Positions 9,135 through 18,076 of a DNA stretch of 64,000 nucleotides are shown here, piece after piece. This stretch comes from Gp1-AA145 sp963757135 (GTDB lineage Bacteria > Acidobacteriota > Terriglobia > Terriglobales > Acidobacteriaceae). The stretch is from contig CAVWQE010000007.1 of NCBI GenBank assembly GCA_963757135.1, positions 49,577-113,576 on the forward strand. The letters are read 5' to 3'. Position 1 is the stretch's first letter; each line of letters starts with the position of its first letter. Under the pieces are notes generated by a model that did no database searches, was not told the DNA's origin, and saw nothing but the letters and a program-made list of their open reading frames with translations. The position numbers were made by a program, and so were the translations under genes.

Positions 9135-10868
9135 ATGTTGATTCTGGGTTTGAACATGTTTCACGCCGACGCTTCGGCGGCAATCGTGCAGGACGGCAAA
9201 GTTTTGTTTGCCATCGCAGAAGAGCGGCTTAATCGGATCAAGCACTACGCCGGATTTCCGTCGCTTGCGGTTCAGGCATGCCTCAAGGCTGCCGGAGCGA
9301 AGATCGGCGAGGTTGATCACATTGCCGTCGGCCAAGACAGCGATGCCAATCTCTCTCAGAAGATCCGTTACGCCTTTGCCAATCCCGCCAAACTGCTGAA
9401 CTTTGTCAAGCTCCGCCAGCGCAAACAGCAGATGAGTGACATTCGTGAGCTGATTGCCACCAACCTTCAAAGCGATCCCGCAGCGCTGCGCTTCAGGGTG
9501 CATCATCTCGAGCACCACATCGCGCACGTTGCCAGCGCCTACTACTGTTCGCCCTGGGAGCAGGCGGCCGGGTTCAGCTACGACGGCTCCGGCGACTTCG
9601 TTTCCACGATGATGGCGCGCTGCCAGGGCAATGACATTCAGGTGCTCGACCGCGTATTCCTTCCGCACTCACTCGGCAGCTTCTACACCATGATTTGCGA
9701 GTTTATCGGCTACAACAAATACGGCGATGAAGGCAAAGTTATGGGCCTTGCTCCCTATGGCAAGGACACATACGTGAGCCAGGTTCGCGACCTGCTGATG
9801 ACCAGCGCCTCAGGATTCCAACTCGATCTTGAATACTTCAAGCCGCTCGGCAGCAACGAAGGCATGCAGATCAAGCCTGACGGCACAGTCGAGTTGGCGC
9901 GGCATTTCTCAGGCAGAATGGCTGAATTGTTCGGACCGCCTCGCGATCCCGAATCGGAGATCACGCAGCGCGACATGGACCTTGCGTACGCCATGCAGCA
10001 CTGCTTCGAGGAAGTTTTCTTCCATCTATTGCATGAGTTGCATAACCGGGTGCCATTGCCGAATCTCGCGATGGCCGGCGGGTGCGCGCTCAACAGCGTG
10101 GCCAACGGCAAACTGTTCTCCCGAACCCCCTTTCGCAAGACATGGATTCAGCCCGCTGCCGGCGACGAAGGCCTGGCCATCGGCGCTGCGTTGCACACCT
10201 ACCATTCTGTGCTTGGATATCCGCGCAATTTCGTGATGAAGAATTCCTACCTGGGGCCCGAGTACGCCGATTCGGAGATAGAGGCTTCGCTCAAGAGTGC
10301 AGGTTTGAGGTACCAGAAGCTTGATCGTGGGCCGCTTCTTGATACGGTGGCGGACCGAATTGCCGCCGGGGACGTGGTTGGCTGGTTTCAGGGAAGGATG
10401 GAGTGGGGGCCCCGCGCTCTGGGCAACCGATCAATCGTTGCGCATCCCGGCCTGCCGAACATGAAAGATGTGCTCAATGCCCGTATCAAGCGGCGCGAAT
10501 GGTTCCGGCCATTTGCGCCTTCGATTCTTGAGGAACGCCAGGCCGAATATTTCGAACACGATCATCCTTCGCCGTTCATGCTGCACGTTTACAAAATCCG
10601 ACCAAACAAGCGTGAACAGCTCTGCGCTGTCAATCATGTGGACGACACCGGGCGCCTCCAAAGCGTGGCTCGTGATGAGAACCCGTTGTATTACGATCTG
10701 ATCCGTGCCTTTGAGCGCAAAAGTGGCATTCCGGTCATTCTCAACACCAGTTTCAATGAGAACGAACCAATCGTGTGTGCTCCCGAAGAGGCGGTGAGTT
10801 GTTTTCAGCGAACAAAAATGGATGCCATCGCAATCGGGCCGTTCGTTGCCTTGAAATCCGAGAACTAA
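9135..10868 (+). CDS. carbamoyltransferase, NodU/CmcH family
   Basis: This 577-residue protein has the N-terminal Kae1-like domain ('LGLNMFHADASAAIVQDG', 'HHLEHHIAHVASAYY', 'GFSYDGSGDF', 'MAGGCALNSVANGKLF') and the C-terminal domain of NodU/CmcH/TobZ enzymes ('GRMEWGPRALGNRSI'). The family first makes carbamoyl-adenylate from carbamoyl phosphate and ATP, then moves the carbamoyl group to a hydroxyl. The location predicts an O-carbamoylated sugar in the glycan, as with 6-O-carbamoyl in Nod factors. The histidines in the HxxH-type run are the expected metal ligands. The stop TAA is followed directly by the next ATG. Confidence 0.92.
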   Translation: MLILGLNMFHADASAAIVQDGKVLFAIAEERLNRIKHYAGFPSLAVQACLKAAGAKIGEVDHIAVGQDSDANLSQKIRYAFANPAKLLNFVKLRQRKQQMSDIRELIATNLQSDPAALRFRVHHLEHHIAHVASAYYCSPWEQAAGFSYDGSGDFVSTMMARCQGNDIQVLDRVFLPHSLGSFYTMICEFIGYNKYGDEGKVMGLAPYGKDTYVSQVRDLLMTSASGFQLDLEYFKPLGSNEGMQIKPDGTVELARHFSGRMAELFGPPRDPESEITQRDMDLAYAMQHCFEEVFFHLLHELHNRVPLPNLAMAGGCALNSVANGKLFSRTPFRKTWIQPAAGDEGLAIGAALHTYHSVLGYPRNFVMKNSYLGPEYADSEIEASLKSAGLRYQKLDRGPLLDTVADRIAAGDVVGWFQGRMEWGPRALGNRSIVAHPGLPNMKDVLNARIKRREWFRPFAPSILEERQAEYFEHDHPSPFMLHVYKIRPNKREQLCAVNHVDDTGRLQSVARDENPLYYDLIRAFERKSGIPVILNTSFNENEPIVCAPEEAVSCFQRTKMDAIAIGPFVALKSEN

Positions 10869-11948
10869 ATGGCGACGCAACCAGCTCCCGTCACTGCCGG
10901 GCCACAGCAGATCGGTGCTGAGAAGATCGCTTCATTCCAAGACCTGCGGGTGCTGGCCTGGGACCATGAAACGCTTTACGCCTCGCGTGGGTATACACTT
11001 CTCGCCTCGCATCCGAAAGCGGGAACAATCAACTGGCGCGTTATTGCACGATTTAATCCATCGTCGTGGAGGCGTCTGACTTCGCTGAACTCGCTGAGCT
11101 ATCGACTGGTGCGCGATGGCTTCCATGCGCTTGCGGTACATTCATCGGGAAATTTGATTGCCGCTGTTCCTGGCGCGATTGTTACGATGCCTCGGGATGA
11201 CAGCGAATTTAGAATCTCGCACCGCATCTCCCGCGGCACCCGCCCGTTGCACATTACCGCAACGCTTGATGGCACCGTTCTGTGGGGCGAATATTTCGAT
11301 AATTCTCAACGCGACGAAGTTCACATCTACGCCTCCGACGACGCCGGGCTGGCGTGGAACATCGCATGCACATTTCCTAGGCGTTCCATTCGCCACATTC
11401 ACAACATCCTTTATGACCGCTGGGAAAATTGCTTGTGGATTTTCACCGGAGACTATGGTTCGGAATGCCGCATTTTGTGTGCGTCGCTCGACTTCCGGAC
11501 GATAGATGAGGTTGTCTCGGGCAACCAGCAGGCTCGGGCCGTGGCCGCAGTGGTCACCGAATCCGGACTGTTCTTCGCAACCGATACGCCGCTCGAACAG
11601 AACTACGTCAAGTTTATGGACCGCAGCGGCCGGATCGAAAACCTCGGAAAGCTTCCCAGTTCCTCGATACATGGTTGTCAAAATTGCACAGGAATATTTT
11701 TTTCTAGCATGGCGGAACCCAGTAACGTGAATCCAAGGGGCGAGGTAGGTCTCTTTGGCGGTTCCTACCGCTCGAAATGGAAGGCCATCGCGAAGTGGCA
11801 CAAAGACCGATGGCCGATGAAACTTTTTCAGTACGGCAACGCGTTCCTGCCGGATGGTATTAACAATACCGACCTGCTCGCCGCAACTACGATCGCGGTA
11901 AGCGGCACTGATCTCGAAACTACGATCTGGCGGACCTCGAGAATTTAG
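10869..11948 (+). CDS. predicted beta-propeller (BNR/sialidase-like) protein of the glycan locus
   Basis: No precise family was recognised. The 359-residue protein has repeated short strands and Asp-box-like pieces such as 'YASDDAGLAWNIACTF', suggesting a six-bladed BNR/sialidase-type propeller. No signal peptide is visible, so it may be cytoplasmic. It starts immediately after the carbamoyltransferase stop, with no spacer, and precedes the C5-epimerase-like gene, so it is almost certainly part of the same operon. Catalytic residues of true sialidases were not identified. A structural, glycan-binding or lyase-like role is possible; the function is unknown. Confidence 0.6.
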   Translation: MATQPAPVTAGPQQIGAEKIASFQDLRVLAWDHETLYASRGYTLLASHPKAGTINWRVIARFNPSSWRRLTSLNSLSYRLVRDGFHALAVHSSGNLIAAVPGAIVTMPRDDSEFRISHRISRGTRPLHITATLDGTVLWGEYFDNSQRDEVHIYASDDAGLAWNIACTFPRRSIRHIHNILYDRWENCLWIFTGDYGSECRILCASLDFRTIDEVVSGNQQARAVAAVVTESGLFFATDTPLEQNYVKFMDRSGRIENLGKLPSSSIHGCQNCTGIFFSSMAEPSNVNPRGEVGLFGGSYRSKWKAIAKWHKDRWPMKLFQYGNAFLPDGINNTDLLAATTIAVSGTDLETTIWRTSRI

Positions 11949-12046
11949 AGTCCTCGAGGAAACCTAGAATCTTCCCTTAATAGATCAGGTTCCGATTCCC
12001 GGTTAGCGCAGTTTTGGATGCTATAGTCGGGCCAGCCAATCACCAC

Positions 12047-13024
12047 ATGTCAGGTCTCGGTCGTCTGCAATATCTTCGACGAATTGCCAGCGCGTATCTT
12101 CTGCGGAGCCAGAGCCAGCTTAATTTCTGGCACGATTCAACCGAGCTTAATTCGGATGCAACGCCCAACGCATTAGGCGAGTACTACATGAACTTCGACG
12201 AAAAAGCGCGCTACAGTCTCACGGATGTTAGCGGCATACCAATGCTCAACTACCGCGGCGTTATCGGTCTGCAATATAACCCGATCGCGATTGCGCAATG
12301 GGGCCTGGGCAACTTCAATCTGTTTAGTCGAAGTGGAGATGCTGCTGGACGCAATAATTTTCTGAAAGCAAGCGATTGGCTCTGTCAGCATCTCGAGCCT
12401 AACGTTTACGGAATTGCCGTCTGGAACCACTACTTCGATTGGGAATACCGCAGCACCCTCCGCGCGCCGTGGTTTTCGGGACTCGCGCAAGGCCAGGGTA
12501 TCTCGCTGCTGGTGCGTGCACACGCTGAAACGAGGGATGAAAAATATCTAAACTCTGCCGAGCGTGCCTTTCAGAGTTTTCTCGTTAGCACAGGTCAAGG
12601 CGGTGTAGCTTTTACCGATGCAGATGACAATCTCTGGTTCGAAGAGTATGTTGTTTCACCGCCGACTCACATTCTGAACGGCTTCATCTGGGCAGCATGG
12701 GGTGTGTACGATTACTTCCTTGCCACCGGATCGCTTCAGGCCAAGACGTTGTTTGAGCAATCGGTCAGGACGCTCGTCTCTAGTCTTGATCGTTACGACC
12801 TGGGTTTCTGGTCGCTCTATGAGCAATCTGGAACGCGGCTGCCAATGATCGCCAGTCCGTTTTATCACCGTCTTCACATCACGCAGTTGCGAGTCATGCA
12901 GCGGCTGACCGGAGAAGCTACCTTCGGAGACTATGCCGATCGCTGGCAGGCTTACGCTCGCAGTCGCTCCAAGCGCACCCGCGCTCTCTGTTACAAAGGC
13001 GCATTCAAACTCTGTTATTACTGA
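12047..13024 (+). CDS. D-glucuronyl C5-epimerase C-terminal domain protein
   Basis: The protein is 325 residues from the ATG at 12047; a TTG at 12014 would add 11 residues. It matches the all-alpha C-terminal domain of heparan/heparosan glucuronyl C5-epimerases. Visible features are 'NPIAIAQWGLGNFNLF', the active-site-like 'LRAPWFSGLAQGQGISLL', 'THILNGFIWAAWGVYDYF' and 'SPFYHRLHITQLRVM' near the end. The eukaryotic family turns GlcA into IdoA in a polymer by proton exchange at C5. The bacterial N-terminal beta domains are absent, leaving only the toroid. This suggests a uronic acid of the glycan is epimerised, in the cytosol because no signal peptide is seen. No strong ribosome site separates the two starts. 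Confidence 0.78.
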   Translation: MSGLGRLQYLRRIASAYLLRSQSQLNFWHDSTELNSDATPNALGEYYMNFDEKARYSLTDVSGIPMLNYRGVIGLQYNPIAIAQWGLGNFNLFSRSGDAAGRNNFLKASDWLCQHLEPNVYGIAVWNHYFDWEYRSTLRAPWFSGLAQGQGISLLVRAHAETRDEKYLNSAERAFQSFLVSTGQGGVAFTDADDNLWFEEYVVSPPTHILNGFIWAAWGVYDYFLATGSLQAKTLFEQSVRTLVSSLDRYDLGFWSLYEQSGTRLPMIASPFYHRLHITQLRVMQRLTGEATFGDYADRWQAYARSRSKRTRALCYKGAFKLCYY

Positions 13025-13031
13025 GGCCGCA

Positions 13032-14303
13032 CTGAATATTCTCTACATCTCGCAATATTTTCCGCCAGAGATGGGCGCCCCCGCGGCGCGCGTGTCGGAG
13101 CTCTCGCGCCATTGGGTCGAGGCCGGGCACGAAGTGACCGTATTGACCGGCTTTCCCAATCATCCTGACGGTAAGGTTAGGACGGAGTATCGAAAGCATT
13201 TTCGCCGCGGAGTCTTCCGCGAGCAGGTCGATGACGTCAGCATCGTTCGTACCTGGCTGCTGCCCTTCCCCAATCGCAAACCGTACGAGCGAATTCTGAA
13301 CTACAGTTCGTTTTGCGTATCGGCTTCTCTTCTCGGCTCCTTTCTCAAGCGTCCTGATGTCGTGATCGCAACCTCGCCGCAGCTTCTCGTCGGAGTCGCA
13401 GGCTGGTGGATTGCCAGGCTGAAGCGTGTTCCGTTTGTCTTGGAAATTCGAGATCTTTGGCCGGAGTCGCTTGCCGCAGTCGGAGTCGGTAATGCGAATT
13501 CACTCATTCACCGCGCCATCGGAAAGCTTGCCGGATTCCTATATCGTCAAGCCGATCACGTCGTTGTCGTGACGCCGGCGTTCCGTGAGCGCCTGATAAA
13601 TGATTGGCATGTACCCGAAGCGAAGATTTCTGTAGTTCAGAACGGAGTCGAAACCGCACTGTTCAACCCTCGGCGTGCCGATCCCGGACTGCGCACGGCA
13701 ATAGGAGCCGATGGCAAATTCGTCGCATCCTTCATCGGAACCATTGGCCTTGCACATGGCCTCGAAACTTTGCTCTCGGCCGCCGCGCGTTTGCAGGGCG
13801 AAGCCCCTGATGTGCTTTTTATGCTGGTTGGTGAAGGCGCTGACCGCGAGCGCGTACAAGCGCTGGCCAAATCCGGAGGTCTGGGCAATGTTTGTTTTGT
13901 GCCCCAGCAACCGCGGGAAAGAATTCCTGCATATATCTGTGCCTCCGACATTTGCCTGGTGCTGCTCAAGAAATCCGAAGTCTTCGAGACCGTGATTCCT
14001 ACCAAGATGTTGGAATTCATGTCCTGCGCGCGGCCTGTGGTCCTGGGAGTGAAGGGACAGGCCCAGCAGATTCTGGAATCCGCCAACGCCGGAGTCAATA
14101 TTGAGCCGTGCAATTCCGACGCACTCTGCGACGCCATTCTTCAGTTGAAACAGGACGACGCATTGAGAGATGCGCTGGGCCGTAACGGGCGCGAGTATAT
14201 CGTGCAAAGGCTGTCGCGGCAGAAAACCGCGGTCGACTATCTCGAAGTGTTGAGCGCCTTCGTGAAAGAAAAGTCAGTAATGAAAAACGCTGCTGCCGCG
14301 TAG
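13032..14303 (+). CDS. glycosyltransferase family 4 protein (WbuB-like)
   Basis: This GT-B enzyme of 423 residues has 'NILYISQYFPPEMGAPAARV' at its N-terminus, 'HEVTVLTGFPNHPDGKV', 'VLEIRDLWPESLAAVGV', and a donor site around 'VIPTKMLEFMSCARPVVLG'. This pattern is typical of WbuB-type L-fucosamine/aminosugar transferases. I chose a CTG start at 13032 because it lies five bases after a TGAGG and gives exactly the family N-terminus. The only upstream ATG (12933) would overlap the epimerase gene by 92 bases and add 33 unrelated residues. The stop codon abuts the convergent export gene with no spacer. Confidence 0.85.
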   Translation: MNILYISQYFPPEMGAPAARVSELSRHWVEAGHEVTVLTGFPNHPDGKVRTEYRKHFRRGVFREQVDDVSIVRTWLLPFPNRKPYERILNYSSFCVSASLLGSFLKRPDVVIATSPQLLVGVAGWWIARLKRVPFVLEIRDLWPESLAAVGVGNANSLIHRAIGKLAGFLYRQADHVVVVTPAFRERLINDWHVPEAKISVVQNGVETALFNPRRADPGLRTAIGADGKFVASFIGTIGLAHGLETLLSAAARLQGEAPDVLFMLVGEGADRERVQALAKSGGLGNVCFVPQQPRERIPAYICASDICLVLLKKSEVFETVIPTKMLEFMSCARPVVLGVKGQAQQILESANAGVNIEPCNSDALCDAILQLKQDDALRDALGRNGREYIVQRLSRQKTAVDYLEVLSAFVKEKSVMKNAAAA

Positions 14304-15329
14304 CTACGGCCTGATCGCGACAATGCTGGCTGCGGTTGCCATTTGCATCACTGCCTCAGCCGTTTTGCCGCTTATGATCTTCTTGGCGCTGGTGGGCACA
14401 AACAGAATGTCTTCCGCCTGCAACGGAACATCGCTCGTCTTTGCCTGTAACATCTTCTTAAGCTGTACCGGGACTTCACTCACGCCTTCAGGTCCTTTGC
14501 GAAGAATTCTCACGTCGTTCAACTTCGCATACTGCGCCGTCCCCCCGGCCAGTGCAATCGCCTGCAGCACGGTGAGGTGGTTGTTGTCCATCAGAAAGCC
14601 GCTGGGGTGGTTCACTTCTCCCACAACATAAATCACATCGGCCCGGCGTACCATGATCGTGTCCCCCGCATAAACCGGAATATTGCTATCCGCATGATCT
14701 TCAAGATTATGAGAAATTGTGACCGAGACCGGCTTGTCAGGATGGTCCCGATGAGTGACCGTGATGCTCTTTCCGGCTTTGTCGCTTAGCCCGCCGGCAG
14801 CAGAAACGATACTGAACAGCGTTTGTTCACCCATCACCGGATACACTCCCGGCTTCACCACTTCTCCTAACACGCTGGCGCCGTTCGATGCAGACTCATC
14901 TACAAAAAGCTGCACATGCGGATTGCGGATGAACCCGCCCTCCTCCAGCCTTTTCTCGATCACCCGCTCAGCGTCGTTGATTGTGAGTCCGTCAACATGA
15001 ACATAATTCACCAGCGGAAGATATACGTCGCCGGAGTCGCTGACGCGCGTCTTGGTGTTCAGCTCAGGGACGTCATAAACGCTCAGTTCGATGAGATCGC
15101 CGGACCCAAGCCGCACACTGGCATCGCCACCGATGCCTTTCGCCGAATCGGGTGCATTCGAAGGAACTGAACTCTTTAATCCTGTGGACAGCGACAGCGA
15201 GGCTGGATCGGCGGCGCTCGGCTGTGCCGAAGTCTGCGCCATGCCTGTTGCCGCCAGAACCGCCACCACACCCATCAATCGCAATTCCCCGTGCACTCTC
15301 GCGCAGAATCCTTCAAAGATAAATCGCAT
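14304..15329 (-). CDS. polysaccharide export protein (Wza-like, Poly_export plus SLBB)
   Basis: This 341-residue periplasmic/outer-membrane protein starts at an ATG at 15329. A hydrophobic stretch ('LRLMGVVAVLAATGMAQ') serves as a signal peptide. A polysaccharide export domain follows ('VRLGSGDLIELSVYDVPEL'), then two SLBB-type repeats ('GEVVKPGVYPVMGEQTLF' and 'GEVNHPSGFLMDNNHLTV'). Wza-like proteins form the outer-membrane exit channel for capsule or EPS. No lipobox cysteine follows the signal peptide, unlike Wza itself. It is divergent from the sugar-transferase gene, sharing a 234-base upstream region, and convergent with the GT4 gene. The open frame extends further upstream, but that part is not protein-like. 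Confidence 0.85.
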   Translation of the reverse strand: MRFIFEGFCARVHGELRLMGVVAVLAATGMAQTSAQPSAADPASLSLSTGLKSSVPSNAPDSAKGIGGDASVRLGSGDLIELSVYDVPELNTKTRVSDSGDVYLPLVNYVHVDGLTINDAERVIEKRLEEGGFIRNPHVQLFVDESASNGASVLGEVVKPGVYPVMGEQTLFSIVSAAGGLSDKAGKSITVTHRDHPDKPVSVTISHNLEDHADSNIPVYAGDTIMVRRADVIYVVGEVNHPSGFLMDNNHLTVLQAIALAGGTAQYAKLNDVRILRKGPEGVSEVPVQLKKMLQAKTSDVPLQAEDILFVPTSAKKIISGKTAEAVMQMATAASIVAIRP

Positions 15330-15563
15330 TGGAGCGGAGTCTAGCACACGCGGGATACGAATCGCCGCGTCTTTTCCGGTTGGTACATAACTCGGAAACA
15401 CGATGCGAGTAGAACCTAGAAAGAGAATAGCTGCTTCCCTTCGCTCGACATATAGTCGGGAACAGATAGATAGTCTGCCCAGCATGTGGTTGCCAGAAAT
15501 CGTAAAAAATAAAACGAATGGCTGTGCGCTTTCCGTCGCCTTCCTGCGCGTGCGGAGGCTGGC
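15330..15563. promoter_or_regulatory. divergent intergenic region between export and sugar-transferase genes
   Basis: These 234 bases separate two divergently read polysaccharide genes, so promoters for both are expected here. It holds an AT-rich run (about 15501-15516) before the plus-strand gene and a GGAGG ribosome site at 15554-15558, six bases before its TTG start. I could not identify convincing -35/-10 pairs. Confidence 0.3.
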
Positions 15564-17114
15564 TTGACCTTCTTTTATTTTGCGACCTTTGCCGGCGCTC
15601 TGATTCTCTCCTTCATTTCCACCAAGATTGTGCGTGATCTTGCCGTGCAAAACGGCTGGGTTGCTGCACCTGCGCATGAGCGCCACCTGCACAGCAAAGC
15701 CTTGCCGCGGCTCGGCGGAATCGCCATCGTATTTTCGTTCCTGCTCGCAACCGGCGTGGCTCTGGCGGCAGAACGCTTGTTTCACCCCATCAACGCATCG
15801 TTTTCACTTCACCCGCTGGTTACGATTCTTCCTCCCGCAATCCTGATTTTTATGCTGGGTGTGTACGACGACCTTCGCACCGCCGGACCTTATTTCAAGT
15901 TCTTTGTGCAGGCGGTCGCCGGAGCAATGCTGTTCGGCGGTGGCCTGAGAATTCTCGACATCCCATTGCTCTTCGGCGCCCATCAATTTTCATGGATGGT
16001 CGGCCTGCCTTTAACTATTTTCTGGGTAATCGCCATCACCAATGCCTTCAACTTGATTGACGGCCTTGATGGTCTGGCAGCCGGGTCCGCGCTGTTCTCT
16101 ACCCTGGTCATGTTCGTAGTCGCGATCCTGGGAAACGCATCGCTACTCTCCCTGATTACGCTGGCACTCGCAGGCGCTGTGCTCGGCTTTTTGCGTTACA
16201 ACTTCAACCCTGCCACCATCTTCCTGGGAGATTGCGGCAGCCTTTTCATGGGCTTCATGTTGAGCGCCTTATCTCTCTATGGCGCGCAGAAAGCGCCAAC
16301 CATCATCGCAGTGGCAATTCCGCTGGTTTCATTTGGATTGCCGATTCTGGAAACCTCACTCTCTGTCTTGCGCCGGTTCATCAGTGGCCGGCCAGTGTTC
16401 ACCGCTGACCGTGAGCACATACACCACAAGCTACTCGAACACGGGTGGTCGCACCGGCAAGTTGTCATTATTCTGTATGGCGTTTCGGCTGTGTTTGCGA
16501 TGTTGAGTTTGTTTCTTCTGTGGCCCACAGGCAGCACACTTGGACTGGTTCTCGCTGTGCTTGGAACTGGAATCTGGCTTGGCGTGCAGCATCTCGGTTA
16601 TCTCGAGTTCGGCGAGCTGCGCAGAGTTGCGCAGCGGACGATCGAGCAACGGCATATCTTCGTCAACAATCTCGCTATTCGTCGCGCCACCGAAGAACTA
16701 AAAGTGGCAGAAGGTTTCCACCAGGTTGGACGCATTTTGGTCGCGGCCTTCGATAGCAACGATTTCGATGGATTCGAGCTGCGGACCGAGACCGCTTTCC
16801 AGCATGGGCTGCAATTGTTGGAGGCCGACAAATCCCGTCAGCTGCGCTGGAGCAAGCAGGGAGTACTGATTGCTCCCGAACTCGGTAACGTGTGGAGCAT
16901 CAGCCTCGATCTGATCAGTTCCCGCGCGCGGCACTGTGGCAATCTAACCATCTTCCGGCATTATTCCAATCGCGACTTGCAATTGGACATCAATCTTCTG
17001 ACCGCTTCGTTTGCCATGAACCTCGCCGAAGCGCTACAGCGTGCGGCGTCGCAAGAGGTTGAATTCTTGCCTTCAACACACGGCGAAGCATTACTCTCCG
17101 CGCAAGCAGGCTGA
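15564..17114 (+). CDS. undecaprenyl-phosphate sugar-1-phosphate transferase (WecA/MraY family) with extra C-terminal domain
   Basis: This 516-residue polytopic protein (about ten helices in residues 1-345) has the family motifs 'PRLGGIAI', 'GVYDDLRTAGPYFKFF', 'NAFNLIDGLDGLAAG', 'FLGDCGSLFMGF' and the cytoplasmic His motif 'REHIHHKLLEHG'. WecA-type enzymes start glycan synthesis by moving a HexNAc-1-phosphate from UDP-sugar to undecaprenyl phosphate. It starts at a TTG with a GGAGG six bases upstream. Unusually, about 165 residues follow the last helix (from 'GYLEFGELRRVAQRTIEQ'), while WecA ends soon after its last helix. That tail is soluble, mixed alpha/beta and of unknown role. It is probably the initiating enzyme of the preceding glycan locus. 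Confidence 0.88.
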   Translation: MTFFYFATFAGALILSFISTKIVRDLAVQNGWVAAPAHERHLHSKALPRLGGIAIVFSFLLATGVALAAERLFHPINASFSLHPLVTILPPAILIFMLGVYDDLRTAGPYFKFFVQAVAGAMLFGGGLRILDIPLLFGAHQFSWMVGLPLTIFWVIAITNAFNLIDGLDGLAAGSALFSTLVMFVVAILGNASLLSLITLALAGAVLGFLRYNFNPATIFLGDCGSLFMGFMLSALSLYGAQKAPTIIAVAIPLVSFGLPILETSLSVLRRFISGRPVFTADREHIHHKLLEHGWSHRQVVIILYGVSAVFAMLSLFLLWPTGSTLGLVLAVLGTGIWLGVQHLGYLEFGELRRVAQRTIEQRHIFVNNLAIRRATEELKVAEGFHQVGRILVAAFDSNDFDGFELRTETAFQHGLQLLEADKSRQLRWSKQGVLIAPELGNVWSISLDLISSRARHCGNLTIFRHYSNRDLQLDINLLTASFAMNLAEALQRAASQEVEFLPSTHGEALLSAQAG

Positions 17115-17207
17115 TTTCCTCAGTGAGTACCAGCTGCGATACTTTCGTCGAACTCGCGCGCATTTTACTTTAGGGGTTCTTCGCAATTATGAGAGGAAAC
17201 TTGGCCG

Positions 17208-18002
17208 ATGTCCGTCCGTACTCCCGCGAATCAAATTCATTTCTTATCGTTGCAGACTGCAATTTTCTGCGCGCAATGCGAACTGATCAGCGCAAACACT
17301 ACTCCGCAGTGTCTAGCATGCGGTAGCAAAGCGGTCCTCGGTCTGTCCCGTCTCTTTGGCGGATCACTCAGAGGGCAGCCCTCCGCCCAGCTGATTCAAG
17401 ACGACGAACTGAACCGCATCGTGCGCGAACTGCTCCACACCGTTCCCGCAGACGAGGTCGCGGAGGAACGAGGATCACGGCGAAATCTTCCCTCCCGTCA
17501 CCATGCTCGACACGATCCAGTTGCCAGCTATGACGACTACGTCTCTATGCCGCAGATTGAGCTTGATCCCGCTCTCGGAGTAATAACCGAGCGTGCTCAG
17601 GTGTTGACCGGAGCTACTGGAGCGGCGATCGCCCTGCGCAAGGGTGACGAAGTTATTTGCCGCGCCCGCGCCGGACGCACTGCTCCTGATCTCGGCGTCC
17701 GTCTCCAGACTGGCTCCGGAGTTTCGGCTGAATGCCTGCGCTCCGGCGAGGTGGTCCTCTGCAATGACGCCGATGCTAGTCCCCATGTTGACCGGCTGAG
17801 TTGCCATCGTCTCGGCGTGCGTTCCATCCTGGCCGCGCCTTTGCGGCAGTTTCAAAATACGCTGGGGATCTTCGAAGTGCTCTCCGCCGCGCCTAATGCG
17901 TTCAACCGTCAGGATGTCGCCACCATGCAACTGCTTTCCAGCATGATGGTGGCAGCAATTACCCGGCTCTCCCACCGGGCGCCAGGTTCCGTTCGGACTT
18001 GA
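17208..18002 (+). CDS. zinc-ribbon plus GAF domain protein
   Basis: This 264-residue soluble protein has an N-terminal CxxC-x10-CxxC zinc-ribbon-like segment (Cys21, 24, 35, 38), a charged linker, and a GAF domain from about residue 118 to 250 ('LGVITERAQVLTGATGAAIAL', 'CRARAGRTAPDLGVRL'). The GAF domain carries four cysteines (151, 176, 185, 199) that are also present in the GAF domains encoded at 18077-19690 and 21805-24123. GAF domains bind small molecules or cofactors; the ligand is unknown. It has no output domain other than the ribbon, so it may act by protein contact. It follows the sugar-transferase gene by 93 bases, which hold nothing recognisable. Confidence 0.75.
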   Translation: MSVRTPANQIHFLSLQTAIFCAQCELISANTTPQCLACGSKAVLGLSRLFGGSLRGQPSAQLIQDDELNRIVRELLHTVPADEVAEERGSRRNLPSRHHARHDPVASYDDYVSMPQIELDPALGVITERAQVLTGATGAAIALRKGDEVICRARAGRTAPDLGVRLQTGSGVSAECLRSGEVVLCNDADASPHVDRLSCHRLGVRSILAAPLRQFQNTLGIFEVLSAAPNAFNRQDVATMQLLSSMMVAAITRLSHRAPGSVRT

Positions 18003-18076
18003 CCGCACGGAATTCGCGCAGCAGCTTATATTGATGATGAACCAGCTCTGCTGGGGTAAGATGTAGGCAATTCCGT

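Noticed and set aside
12933..13031. ATG start for the second GT4 gene at 12933
   Set aside because: It overlaps the epimerase gene by 92 bases and adds unrelated residues; CTG at 13032 gives the family N-terminus.
14304..15785. A 493-residue version of the export protein
   Set aside because: The first 152 residues overlap the divergent transferase gene and lack any family match; the ATG at 15329 starts just before the signal peptide.
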